Source of the DNA: Streptomyces zaomyceticus
Lineage (GTDB): Bacteria; Actinomycetota; Actinomycetes; Streptomycetales; Streptomycetaceae
Length of the DNA stretch: 64,000 nucleotides
NCBI RefSeq assembly: GCF_014656215.1
Contig: NZ_BNBZ01000040.1
Span: 1 to 64,000, forward strand
Direction: 5' to 3'
The notes under the pieces were generated by a model that worked only from the letters and a program-made list of their open reading frames with translations, did not search any database and was not told the origin of the DNA. Below, piece by piece: positions 37,002 to 45,235 of this stretch. The position numbers were made by a program, and so were the translations under genes. The first letter of the stretch is position 1. The number at the start of each line of letters is the position of its first letter.

Positions 37002-37445
37002 ATGGACAGAGGCAATCGATACGAGAACCTCGCCCGCCAGGTGAGCGCCATCGGAGCGGTGAAGCGCGGACTCGCGCGGGTCCTGCCCACCGAGTGCCCC
37101 GGCGGATCCGCCATCGTCCTCGCCCTGCTCAACCACCACGGCGACATGCGGATGGGCCGGGTGTCCGAGCTGATGGCCGTCGACATGTCGGTCAGCAGCC
37201 GCCATGTGGCCCACACCGTCGACCGCGGATGGGTCGAACGACTGCCCGACCCCGACGACCGGCGCTCCCGCATCCTGCACCTGACACGGGCGGGCGAAGA
37301 CATGCTCGCCGTCCTCGACCGACGGCTGACCGACATGCTCGCCCGCACCCTCGCGGAGTGGTCCGACGACGACGTCGAACTGCTCACCACCCTGCTCGCC
37401 CGCCTCCGCGATTCCTTCGGGGACTGCCGGGCCCACCACGCTTGA
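37002..37445 (+). CDS. MarR family transcriptional regulator
   Basis: A 147-residue MarR protein. The winged helix is clear: RMGRVSELMAVDMSVSSRHVAHTVDRGWVERLPDPDDRRSRILHLT, with the wing DDRRSR diagnostic of the family. It likely binds the perfect inverted repeat just upstream. The MFS gene follows 15 bases after its stop, so the two form a small resistance operon induced by a pump substrate (inference). Confidence 0.9.
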   Translation: MDRGNRYENLARQVSAIGAVKRGLARVLPTECPGGSAIVLALLNHHGDMRMGRVSELMAVDMSVSSRHVAHTVDRGWVERLPDPDDRRSRILHLTRAGEDMLAVLDRRLTDMLARTLAEWSDDDVELLTTLLARLRDSFGDCRAHHA

Positions 37446-37460
37446 GAACGAAGGAAGTTG

Positions 37461-39083
37461 ATGGCTACGACCACCACACCAGAGACCGGTGTGCGCGGCG
37501 GGAGCGCCCAGCAGGGGGACACCGCCTCCGGCGGTGCCCCGATGACGCACAAGCAGATCATGGAGGCGCTCTCCGGGCTGCTGCTCGGCATGTTCGTCGC
37601 CATCCTGTCCTCGACGATCGTCTCCAACGCCCTCCCCCAGATCATCACCGACCTGGGCGGCGGCCAGTCCGCCTACACCTGGGTGGTCACCGCCGCACTT
37701 CTCTCGATGACCGCGACCACCCCCCTCTGGGGCAAGCTCGCGGACCTCTTCTCCAAGAAGCTGCTGGTCCAGATAGCCCTGGTCATCTATGTGGCGGGCT
37801 CGGTCGTCGCCGGTCTCTCCCAGAGCACCGGCATGCTCATCGCCTGCCGTGTCGTGCAGGGCATCGGCGTCGGCGGTCTGACCGCCCTCTCCCAGATCAT
37901 CCTGGCCGCGATGATCGCCCCGCGTGAGCGCGGCCGGTACAGCGGCTACCTCGGTGCCACCTTCGCCGTCGCCACCGTCGGCGGCCCGCTGCTCGGCGGT
38001 GTCATCACCGACACCGACTGGCTCGGCTGGCGCTGGTGCTTCTACGTGGGCGTGCCCTTCGCGATCATCGCGCTGATCGTCCTGCAGAAGACCCTCAAGC
38101 TCCCCGTCGTGAAGCGTCAGGTCAAGGTCGACTGGGCGGGTGCCTTCTTCATCAGCGCAGCCGTCTCGCTGCTCCTCATCTGGGTCACCTTCGCGGGCGA
38201 CAAGTACGACTGGATGTCCTGGCAGACGGCCGCGATGGTGCTCGGCGCGATCGCCCTCGGCGGGATCTTCGTCCTCGTCGAGTCGAAGGCGAGCGAGCCG
38301 ATCATCCCGCTCCGCCTCTTCCGGAACCGCACGATCACCCTCGCGTCGCTCGCCTCGCTCTTCGTGGGTGTCGCGATGTTCGCCGGCACGGTCTTCTTCA
38401 GCCAGTACTTCCAGCTGGCGCGGAACGAGTCGCCGACGATGTCCGGCGTCCTCACCATCCCGATGATCGCGGGCCTGTTCGTCTCCTCCACCGTCTCCGG
38501 CCTGGTCATCACCAAGACCGGCAAGTGGAAGGCGTGGCTGGTCAGCGGTGGCGCCCTGGCCGCCGGCGGACTCGGGCTGCTCGGCACGATCCGTTACGAC
38601 ACGGCGTACTGGCACATCGCGCTCTTCATGGCGGTCCTCGGCCTCGGCCTCGGCATGATGATGCAGAACCTGGTGCTCTGCACCCAGAACCAGGTGGCCC
38701 CCGCCGACCTCGGCGCCGCCTCCTCCGTCGTCACCTTCTTCCGCTCCCTGGGCGGTGCGATCGGTGTCTCGGCGCTGGGCGCGGTGATGGCCCACCGGGT
38801 CACGAGCTACGTCAAGGACGGCCTGGCCGAGCTGGGCCCGAAGGCCGCGGGCGCCATGGGCCAGGGCGGCTCGGGCGGCGGCATCCCCGACATGGACAAG
38901 CTGCCGGCCCCGATCCGTACGGTCATGGAGGACGCGTACGGGCACGGTGTCGCGGATGTGTTCCTCTACTCGGCACCGTTCGCGCTGCTGGCCTTCGTGG
39001 TGACCCTGTTCATCAAGGAAGTCGCCCTGAAGAGCAGCTCGGTGAAGGACTCCGACGAGAAGCCGGTGGCTGCGGAGGCCTAG
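37461..39083 (+). CDS. MFS drug transporter, DHA2 (EmrB/QacA) family
   Basis: A 540-residue transporter with about 14 hydrophobic helices. ILSSTIVSNALPQIITDLGG is the helix-1 motif, WGKLADLFSKKLLVQ the loop 2-3 motif, and LGWRWCFYVGVPFAI the helix-6 motif. An insertion near residues 465-490 (GQGGSGGGIPDMDKLP) forms a Gly-rich loop before the final helix. The start ATG 37461 follows GAAGGAAG. It is co-operonic with the MarR gene. Confidence 0.9.
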   Translation: MATTTTPETGVRGGSAQQGDTASGGAPMTHKQIMEALSGLLLGMFVAILSSTIVSNALPQIITDLGGGQSAYTWVVTAALLSMTATTPLWGKLADLFSKKLLVQIALVIYVAGSVVAGLSQSTGMLIACRVVQGIGVGGLTALSQIILAAMIAPRERGRYSGYLGATFAVATVGGPLLGGVITDTDWLGWRWCFYVGVPFAIIALIVLQKTLKLPVVKRQVKVDWAGAFFISAAVSLLLIWVTFAGDKYDWMSWQTAAMVLGAIALGGIFVLVESKASEPIIPLRLFRNRTITLASLASLFVGVAMFAGTVFFSQYFQLARNESPTMSGVLTIPMIAGLFVSSTVSGLVITKTGKWKAWLVSGGALAAGGLGLLGTIRYDTAYWHIALFMAVLGLGLGMMMQNLVLCTQNQVAPADLGAASSVVTFFRSLGGAIGVSALGAVMAHRVTSYVKDGLAELGPKAAGAMGQGGSGGGIPDMDKLPAPIRTVMEDAYGHGVADVFLYSAPFALLAFVVTLFIKEVALKSSSVKDSDEKPVAAEA

Positions 39084-39090
39084 AAATACT

Positions 39091-39123
39091 CCCGGCCGCG
39101 CTTCGAGCGGAGGCGCGGCCGGG
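39091..39123 (+). terminator. Terminator after MFS gene
   Basis: Arms CCCGGCCGCGC (39091-39101) and GCGCGGCCGGG (39113-39123) are perfectly complementary around an 11-base loop, eight bases after the MFS stop. Confidence 0.82.
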
Positions 39124-39176
39124 TCGAGTACGGAGCGGCGGGCAGGGGACGGCCCGCCGCTCCGTCATGTCTGTCG

Positions 39177-39263
39177 CCGGCCGGTCCGGCGGGTCCCGCG
39201 GGACCCGCCGGTCCCGCCGGCCTAGCGGGTCCGGCGGGTCTCGCGGGCGCGGGTCTCGCGGGA
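39177..39263. repeat. GCGGGTCC/GGTCTCGCGGG-type short repeats
   Basis: A run of GCGGGTCCGGCGGGTC- and CTCGCGGG-type units lies between the MFS terminator and the TetR gene, and continues into the 3' end of the TetR coding sequence (its RETRARETRRTR tail). Confidence 0.6.
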
Positions 39264-40013
39264 GACCATCGTCTCGATGCCGGCGACGAGGACATCCATG
39301 GCGTAGTCGAAGTCGCGGTTCCAGATCTCGGTCACGTTGCCGTGCGAGGCCCGCTCGTCGAGGAGGTCCCCGAGGGGTTCGAGGACCTCGGCGAACGCCG
39401 GCTCGTCACGGAAGGCCTTGATCGACTCCCCGTAGAAGTCGTCCTGCGACATCCCGGCCTGGGCCGCGCGCCGCTCGAACTGCGACTCGATCGTCCCGTA
39501 GCCGTACACGAACTGGAAGACGGCCGACATCGCGCTGGGCTGACGGTCCAACGGCAGTCCGGTGTCCCGGATCGCCTCCTGGATCTTGCTGCCGACGGCG
39601 ATCGCGTGCGGGCCGATGTTCAGGTACTGCCCGGCGCTCGGCGACATCCACGGATGGCGGACCAGCATCCGGCGGTAGTCCAGGGCGAGGACCCGGATCC
39701 GGTCCCGCCACTCGCCCGCCGCGTCGACCGCGGCGAGGTCGATCTCCCCGTAGACCGTGTCGACGGCGTACTCGATGATGTCGTCCTTGGTGTCCACGTA
39801 CCAGTAGAGGGACATCGCGGTGACGTTCAGCTCGGCAGCGAGCTTGCGCATCGACAGCTTGGTCAGGCCCTCCTCGTCGAGCATCCGGATCGCGGTGACG
39901 ACGATCCGGTCCCGGTCGAGCCCGGCCGGACCGCCGCCGCCGCGAGGTGTTCTGTCCTCCAGCCAGACGCTGGAACGCGCCGGGTTCTTGGCCCGGTCGG
40001 CTGCCTTGACCAT
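39222..40013 (-). CDS. TetR family regulator (TetR_C type)
   Basis: A 263-residue regulator with its helix-turn-helix at about residues 35-80 (TAIRMLDEEGLTKLSMRKLAAELNVTAMSLYWYVDTKDDII) and a TetR_C-like ligand domain. The C-terminal RETRARETRRTR tail is repeat-derived. It lies 35 bases downstream of the MFS gene on the same strand, so both are probably one operon controlled by the palindrome at 41600-41638. Confidence 0.88.
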   Translation of the reverse strand: MVKAADRAKNPARSSVWLEDRTPRGGGGPAGLDRDRIVVTAIRMLDEEGLTKLSMRKLAAELNVTAMSLYWYVDTKDDIIEYAVDTVYGEIDLAAVDAAGEWRDRIRVLALDYRRMLVRHPWMSPSAGQYLNIGPHAIAVGSKIQEAIRDTGLPLDRQPSAMSAVFQFVYGYGTIESQFERRAAQAGMSQDDFYGESIKAFRDEPAFAEVLEPLGDLLDERASHGNVTEIWNRDFDYAMDVLVAGIETMVSRETRARETRRTR

Positions 40014-40048
40014 CGCGTTCCTCCGTCTGTCAGCGGTTCGTCACCATG

Positions 40049-41587
40049 CTATGCAGCCGCTCCCATGTCTTCCGCCCGCTCCCGCGCGGCCCTGGCCTCC
40101 GTGCGCTCGGCCCGCCGGAGCAGGGCCGCGGCGACCAGACCGCCCGCGAAGACCGCGATCGCGCCGACCAGCTGGCTGGTCTGGAGGCCGGAGGCGAAGG
40201 CGTCGGAGATCTCCTGCCGCTCGGCCTCGCTCCCGGCCGCGGCCAGGGCGGCCGGGAGGGAGGTCGCGGTGACGGCGACGAGCGCGGCGAAGCGGGCGTT
40301 GAGCACGGCGCCGAGGACGGCGACACCGAGGCCGTTGCCGAACTCGGCGAGGGTGCCGTTGATTCCGGCGCCCACGCCGGCCTTCTCCGGCGGGATCGAG
40401 CTCATGATCGCGTTGGCCATGGCCGGGGAGGAGACGGCGATGCCGCCGCCCATCAGGACCAGGCCGAGCAGCATGCCCGCGTAGCTGCCGTCCGTGCCGC
40501 CGCCGAGCAGGGAGATCGAGGTGAGGCCGGCGGCCACCAGGGTCATGCCGAGGACGACGGTGGGCGGGGTGCCCAGCTTCATGACGATCTTCGGGCCGAT
40601 GCCGGTGAGGTTGAGTCCGACGATGGTCAGCGCGAGCGGCGCCATCCGCAGACCGGCTTCCAGGGGTTCGTATCCGAGCACGAACTGCAGGTGCTGGGTG
40701 AGCAGGAAGAGCGAGCCGCCCATGCCGAAGACGACCAGGATCGAGCCGCCGATGGCGCCGATGAACTTCTGGTTCCGGAAGAAGTGCATGTCGAGCATCG
40801 GGAACGGGGTGTGCAGCTCCCACAGGGCGAAGGCACCGAGGGCGAGCACCCCGATCGCGGCCGGGACCAGGACCTGCGCGGAGACCCAGCCGTGCTCGGG
40901 GCCGCTGATGATCGCGTACACGACGGCGGTCATGCCGATGGTGGAGAGCAGCGCGCCGAGCAGGTCCGGCCGCTCGCCCTGCGGGTTCTTGGACTCCGGT
41001 ACGAGCTTGAGGACGGCGACGAGCGCCACCACCGCGACCGGGATGTTGATCAGGAAGATCATTCCCCACCAGAAGTGGTTCAGGATCACGCCGCCGATCA
41101 GCGGCCCGCCGGCGAAGCCGAGCGAGGCGACGGTGGACCAGAGCGCGATGGCCTTGACCCGCTCGGAGTCGTCGAAGATCTGCATGACGACGGCGAGGGT
41201 GGTGGTCATCAGGAGCGCGCCGCCGACGCCCATGCCCGCGCGGGCGGCGATCAGCTGGGCCGTGGAGTCGGCGAGTCCGGCGGCGAGCGAGCCCAGGCCG
41301 AAGAGCGCGAGACCGATGGCGAGCAGCTTCTTGCGGCCGTAGCGGTCGGCGGCGTTGCCGGCGGTGAGCAGCAGGCCGGACTGGACGAGCGAGTACGCGT
41401 TGATCATCCACTGGATGTCGGAGGTGGTCGCGTGGAGTTCGGAGGTCAGCGAGGGGATCGCGACGCTGAGCACGGTGTTGTCGAGCAGCACGGTGAGCTG
41501 GGCGAGGCAGATGACGCCGAGGATCAGCCAGCGCTGCGGGTGGCCGCCGGTGGCGGCCTTGTCGTTCGCGGCGGTCGTCGCCGTCAT
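40049..41587 (-). CDS. MFS drug transporter, DHA2 family
   Basis: A 512-residue transporter with about 14 hydrophobic helices: TVLLDNTVLSVAIPSLTSEL in helix 1, AGNAADRYGRKKLLAIG in loop 2-3, and NHFWWGMIFLINIPVAV at helix 6. The ATG at 41587 is preceded by AAGGAGTGC; a longer frame starting further upstream would cross the operator and is rejected. Its sequence is distinct from the MFS at 37461. A TetR gene follows on the same strand. Confidence 0.9.
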   Translation of the reverse strand: MTATTAANDKAATGGHPQRWLILGVICLAQLTVLLDNTVLSVAIPSLTSELHATTSDIQWMINAYSLVQSGLLLTAGNAADRYGRKKLLAIGLALFGLGSLAAGLADSTAQLIAARAGMGVGGALLMTTTLAVVMQIFDDSERVKAIALWSTVASLGFAGGPLIGGVILNHFWWGMIFLINIPVAVVALVAVLKLVPESKNPQGERPDLLGALLSTIGMTAVVYAIISGPEHGWVSAQVLVPAAIGVLALGAFALWELHTPFPMLDMHFFRNQKFIGAIGGSILVVFGMGGSLFLLTQHLQFVLGYEPLEAGLRMAPLALTIVGLNLTGIGPKIVMKLGTPPTVVLGMTLVAAGLTSISLLGGGTDGSYAGMLLGLVLMGGGIAVSSPAMANAIMSSIPPEKAGVGAGINGTLAEFGNGLGVAVLGAVLNARFAALVAVTATSLPAALAAAGSEAERQEISDAFASGLQTSQLVGAIAVFAGGLVAAALLRRAERTEARAARERAEDMGAAA

Positions 41588-41599
41588 GGGAAGCACTCC

Positions 41600-41638
41600 T
41601 TGTACGGTGTACGGGACTGGGTCTCGTACACCGTACAA
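41600..41638 (-). promoter_or_regulatory. Perfect 13-bp inverted-repeat operator
   Basis: Arms TTGTACGGTGTAC (41600-41612) and GTACACCGTACAA (41626-41638) are perfectly complementary around a 13-base spacer. The site ends 13 bases before the MFS start. Each arm has its own internal near-palindrome (GTACGGTGTAC), so each may hold one repressor dimer. A related CGTACGCTGTATAG lies just upstream. Confidence 0.85.
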
Positions 41639-41715
41639 GGGCTCTCGTACGCTGTATAGCGCTTATCCGTTTCCGGGCGGGTCAGGTCTCCTCGTCGGTC
41701 AGGTCTCCTCGTCGG

Positions 41716-43929
41716 TCAGGCCTTCTCGGCGGTCAGGTCGTAGAAGGTGGCGTTGCCGATCGTGACCTGCTCGAAGGTCTCCGCGACCCAGGTGGAGATC
41801 TCCGAGTTGCCACCCGGACCGCCGCCACCGCCCATGCGGCCGCCGCCGTCCTCACCGGCGCCGCCGGTCCCGCCGCTGCCGATGAAGTAGTGGATCCTCC
41901 CCTCGGCGACGTACTGCTTGAACTGCGCGAGCGTCGGGGACGGGTCGCTGCCGTTGAAGCCGCCGATCGCCATGACCGGCTTCTCGGTGGCGAGCTGGTA
42001 GCTGGCCGCGTTCTGCGCGCCGACCGTGGCCGCGACCCAGGTGTAGGAGCCGGCGTCCGCGAGGAGCGCGGTCTTCGCCTCCGTACCGACACTGGCGCCG
42101 TTGAGCAGACCGCCCATGCCGCCGCCACCGCCACCGGGGCCCTCGCCCCGGGTCATGCCCTGTCCCTGCGGCGGGGTGCCGCCGGGCATCTGGCCCTGCC
42201 CCTGACCCCCGGGCAGCTGACCGCCGCCCTGGCCGCCCGGCAGCTGACCGCCCTGGCCACCGGGCCCACCAGGCATCCGGCCACCCTGGCCACCCTGGCC
42301 ACCCTGGCCACCGGGCATCTGACCGCCCGGGCCGCCGCCGGGGAAGCCCCCGCCCTCCGTCATCCGCATGCCGCCGCCCGGTCCCCGGCCGCCCATGGCG
42401 CCGCCCGCGGGACCCGCCGTCACGATCGAGCCCTGGTGGCCCGAGTCCACCGTCGCCAGGGTGTACGCGAACGGACCCGCGAGGCCCGCCGCCAGGCCGA
42501 GGCCCGCGACCCCGAGCCCGAGCCGCCGGTCCACCCGGCCCGCGAACAGCAGCCCGAACGCGGCCACCGCACCCGCGACCAGCACCGTCCAGCGCAGCCA
42601 CGGCAGCCAGTCCGGCGTACGGCCGAGCAGGGTCCAGCCCCACCAGGCCGTCACCGCCACCGTCACCGCGAGCGTCGCCGAGGCGAGCAGCCGGGTGCGT
42701 TCCTCCCGGAGCACGGCCGCGCCCATGCCGACCAGCGCCGCGAGGTACGGGGCCAGGGCCACCGTGTAGTACTCGTGGAAGATGCCGGCCATGAAGCTGA
42801 ACACGGCGAGCGTGATCAGCAGCGAGCCGCCCCACACCAGGAACGCGGAGCGCGCCGTGTCCGTACGGGGCGCCCGCCAGGTGACGACGAGACCCGCGAC
42901 GAGCAGGATCAGCGCGGCCGGGAGGAGCCAGGAGATCTGGCCGCCGACCGAGTCGTTGAACATCCGGACGATCCCGGTCTCGCCCCAGCGGCCCCCGCCG
43001 CCACCGCCGCCTCCCCCGCCGCCGACGCTCCCGGTCTCGTTGCCGTTGATGCGGCCGAGGCCGTTGTAGCCGAAGGTCAGCTCCAGGAAGCTGTTGTTCT
43101 GCGAGCCTCCGACGTACGGGCGGGAGGACGCCGGCCACAGCTCGACCAGGGCCACCCACCAGCCCGCCGACACGATCATCGCGAGCCCGGCGAGGGCGAG
43201 CCGGCCGAGCCTGCGGCCGATCCCGCCCGGCGCGCACACCCCGTAGACGAGGGCCAGCGGCGGCAGGATCAGAAAGGCCTGGAGGGTCTTCGCGAGGAAC
43301 GCGAACCCGAAGGCCACCCCTGCCCACACCAGCCACTTCGCCGCGCCCCGGTCCTGTTCGAGGGCGCGCAGCACGCAGTACACGGCCACGGTCATGAGCA
43401 GGGCGAGCAGCGCGTCCGGGTTGTTGAAGCGGAACATCAGCGCCGCCACCGGCGTGAGCGCCAGGACGACGCCCGCGATCAGACCGGCGCCCGCGCCGAA
43501 CCGGCGCCGTACGGCCGCGTAGAGCACGGCGACGGTGGCCACGCCCATGAGGACCTCGGGCACCAGTATCTGCCAGGACCCGAGGCCGAAGAGGCGGACG
43601 GAGAGCGCCATCGGCCAGAGCGCGGCCGGCGGCTTGTCGACGGTGATGGCGTTGGCCGCGTCGAGCGAGCCGAAGAAGAAGGCCTTCCAGCTCTCGCCGC
43701 CCGCCTGAACGGCTGCGGAGTAGAAGGAGTTGGCGTAGCCGGAGGCGCTCAGGTTCCACAGGTAGAGCGCGGTGGTCACGGCGAGCAGGCCGAGGAACGC
43801 GGGCCGGACCCAGGGGGCGTCCTCGGCACGTCCGCGCCACAGCCGGGTGAGCGGGCCGCCACGGGCCGCCGCGGCATGGGCCGCGCCGGCCGACGCGGCC
43901 GGGGAGATCTCCGGGAAGGTCGAGGTCAT
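41716..43929 (-). CDS. GT39-family glycosyltransferase (mannosyltransferase-like) with Gly-rich inserts
   Basis: A 737-residue integral membrane glycosyltransferase of the PMT/ArnT (GT39) superfamily. The early loop YANSFYSAAVQAGGESWKAFFFG..ITVDKPPAALWPMAL contains the conserved acidic/Lys-Pro-Pro motif, and about 12 helices follow. An 11-Gly run occurs near residue 300, and residues about 503-606 are a Gly/Gln/Met/Pro low-complexity insert before the C-terminal globular domain. It should transfer a sugar from a polyprenyl-phosphate donor outside the cell. It overlaps the GT2 gene by four bases (ATGA), which likely makes that donor. Confidence 0.85.
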   Translation of the reverse strand: MTSTFPEISPAASAGAAHAAAARGGPLTRLWRGRAEDAPWVRPAFLGLLAVTTALYLWNLSASGYANSFYSAAVQAGGESWKAFFFGSLDAANAITVDKPPAALWPMALSVRLFGLGSWQILVPEVLMGVATVAVLYAAVRRRFGAGAGLIAGVVLALTPVAALMFRFNNPDALLALLMTVAVYCVLRALEQDRGAAKWLVWAGVAFGFAFLAKTLQAFLILPPLALVYGVCAPGGIGRRLGRLALAGLAMIVSAGWWVALVELWPASSRPYVGGSQNNSFLELTFGYNGLGRINGNETGSVGGGGGGGGGGGRWGETGIVRMFNDSVGGQISWLLPAALILLVAGLVVTWRAPRTDTARSAFLVWGGSLLITLAVFSFMAGIFHEYYTVALAPYLAALVGMGAAVLREERTRLLASATLAVTVAVTAWWGWTLLGRTPDWLPWLRWTVLVAGAVAAFGLLFAGRVDRRLGLGVAGLGLAAGLAGPFAYTLATVDSGHQGSIVTAGPAGGAMGGRGPGGGMRMTEGGGFPGGGPGGQMPGGQGGQGGQGGRMPGGPGGQGGQLPGGQGGGQLPGGQGQGQMPGGTPPQGQGMTRGEGPGGGGGGMGGLLNGASVGTEAKTALLADAGSYTWVAATVGAQNAASYQLATEKPVMAIGGFNGSDPSPTLAQFKQYVAEGRIHYFIGSGGTGGAGEDGGGRMGGGGGPGGNSEISTWVAETFEQVTIGNATFYDLTAEKA

Positions 43930-45209
43930 CGGTCGTTCCTTGGGTCGTTCCTTGAGGTGGACCGCTCGGGGAAGACCCAGAGCCGGAAGAGGAGGAAGCG
44001 CAGTACGGTCGCGGCGAGGTTGGCGACGACCAGGACGGCGAGCTCGGTGGAGTGCGCCGGATCACCGGTGGCCGCGCCGAGGGCGGCCAGCGAACCGCTG
44101 GTCAGGGCCAGGCCGATGGCGAAGACCACGAGCCCCTGCGCCTGGTGGCGGACGGCCCGGTCACGGCCCCGGACCCCGAAGGTGAGGCGCCGGTTGGCCG
44201 CCGTGTTGGCGACGGCGGAGACGAGGAGGGCGCCCGCGTTGGCGACCTGTGGGCCGACGCCGAGCCGGAAGAGCGAGTACAGGGCGAGGTAGAAGAGCGT
44301 CGACAGGACGCCGACCACACAGAAGCCGACCAGCTGCCGGGCCAGTCCGCCCGGCACACCGCTGAGTTCGCGGTCCCGGGGATCGTCCCCGAAGGGCCTG
44401 GCCAGCCGGTCCAGCGGCAGCGAACCCGTCGCGAGGGCCCTGCCCACCCGCCAGACGCCCTTCAGGTCGTCGGTGGCCGTGCTCACGATGTGCACGGTCG
44501 AGTCGGGGTCGTCGACCCAGTCGACCGGCACCTCGTGGATGCGCAGCCCGGCCCGCTCGGCGAGGACGAGCAGTTCGGTGTCGAAGAACCAGCCGGTGTC
44601 CTCCACCATCGGGAGCAGCCGCTCGGCGACGTCCCTCCGGATCGCCTTGAACCCGCACTGCGCGTCGGAGAACCGGGCGGCGAGCGAGCCGCGGAGGATC
44701 AGGTTGTACGCGCGGGAGATGAACTCCCGCTTCGGTCCGCGCACCACCCGCGAGGAGCGGGCGAGCCGGGACCCGATCGCCAGGTCGGAGTGGCCGGAGA
44801 TGAGCGGCGCGACCAGCGGGAGCAGGGCGTTCAGGTCGGTGGACAGATCCACGTCCATATAGGCGAGCACGGGCGCGTCCGAGCCCGACCACACCGTGCG
44901 CAGCGCCCGGCCGCGGCCCTTCTGCTCCAGCCGTACGGAGCGCACCTCGGGCACCTCGGCGGCGAGGCCGGCGGCGACGTCCGGGGTGGTGTCGGTGGAG
45001 GCGTTGTCGGCGACGGTGATGCGGAAGCCGTACGGGAAGGTCCGGGAGAGGTGCTCGTGGAGCCGGCGGACGCACGGCTCCAGGTCCTTCTCCTCGTTGT
45101 AGACGGGGATCACCACGTCCAGGACGGGCCGTCCCGCGATGTTCACCGGCAGGTGTTCCCGGGCGGGGAGGGCGCCGGAGGTGGGCCCCGCGATCGTTGG
45201 GGTTCGCAT
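43926..45209 (-). CDS. GT2 glycosyltransferase fused to a GtrA-like membrane domain
   Basis: A 427-residue bifunctional protein. Residues 30-260 are a GT2 domain resembling dolichyl-phosphate mannose synthase: DVVIPVYNEEKDLEPCVRRL, ADNASTDTT, then the metal-binding YMDVDLSTDLNALLPLV. The C-terminal 130 residues have four helices of the GtrA family (GFCVVGVLSTLFYLALYSL), which are thought to flip or hold polyprenyl-phosphate sugars. I took the ATG at 45209; longer frames run into the histidine kinase gene. The GT39 gene follows with overlap. Confidence 0.88.
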   Translation of the reverse strand: MRTPTIAGPTSGALPAREHLPVNIAGRPVLDVVIPVYNEEKDLEPCVRRLHEHLSRTFPYGFRITVADNASTDTTPDVAAGLAAEVPEVRSVRLEQKGRGRALRTVWSGSDAPVLAYMDVDLSTDLNALLPLVAPLISGHSDLAIGSRLARSSRVVRGPKREFISRAYNLILRGSLAARFSDAQCGFKAIRRDVAERLLPMVEDTGWFFDTELLVLAERAGLRIHEVPVDWVDDPDSTVHIVSTATDDLKGVWRVGRALATGSLPLDRLARPFGDDPRDRELSGVPGGLARQLVGFCVVGVLSTLFYLALYSLFRLGVGPQVANAGALLVSAVANTAANRRLTFGVRGRDRAVRHQAQGLVVFAIGLALTSGSLAALGAATGDPAHSTELAVLVVANLAATVLRFLLFRLWVFPERSTSRNDPRNDR

Positions 45210-45235
45210 GACGACGACCCTCGCCGGGGCCGCTG

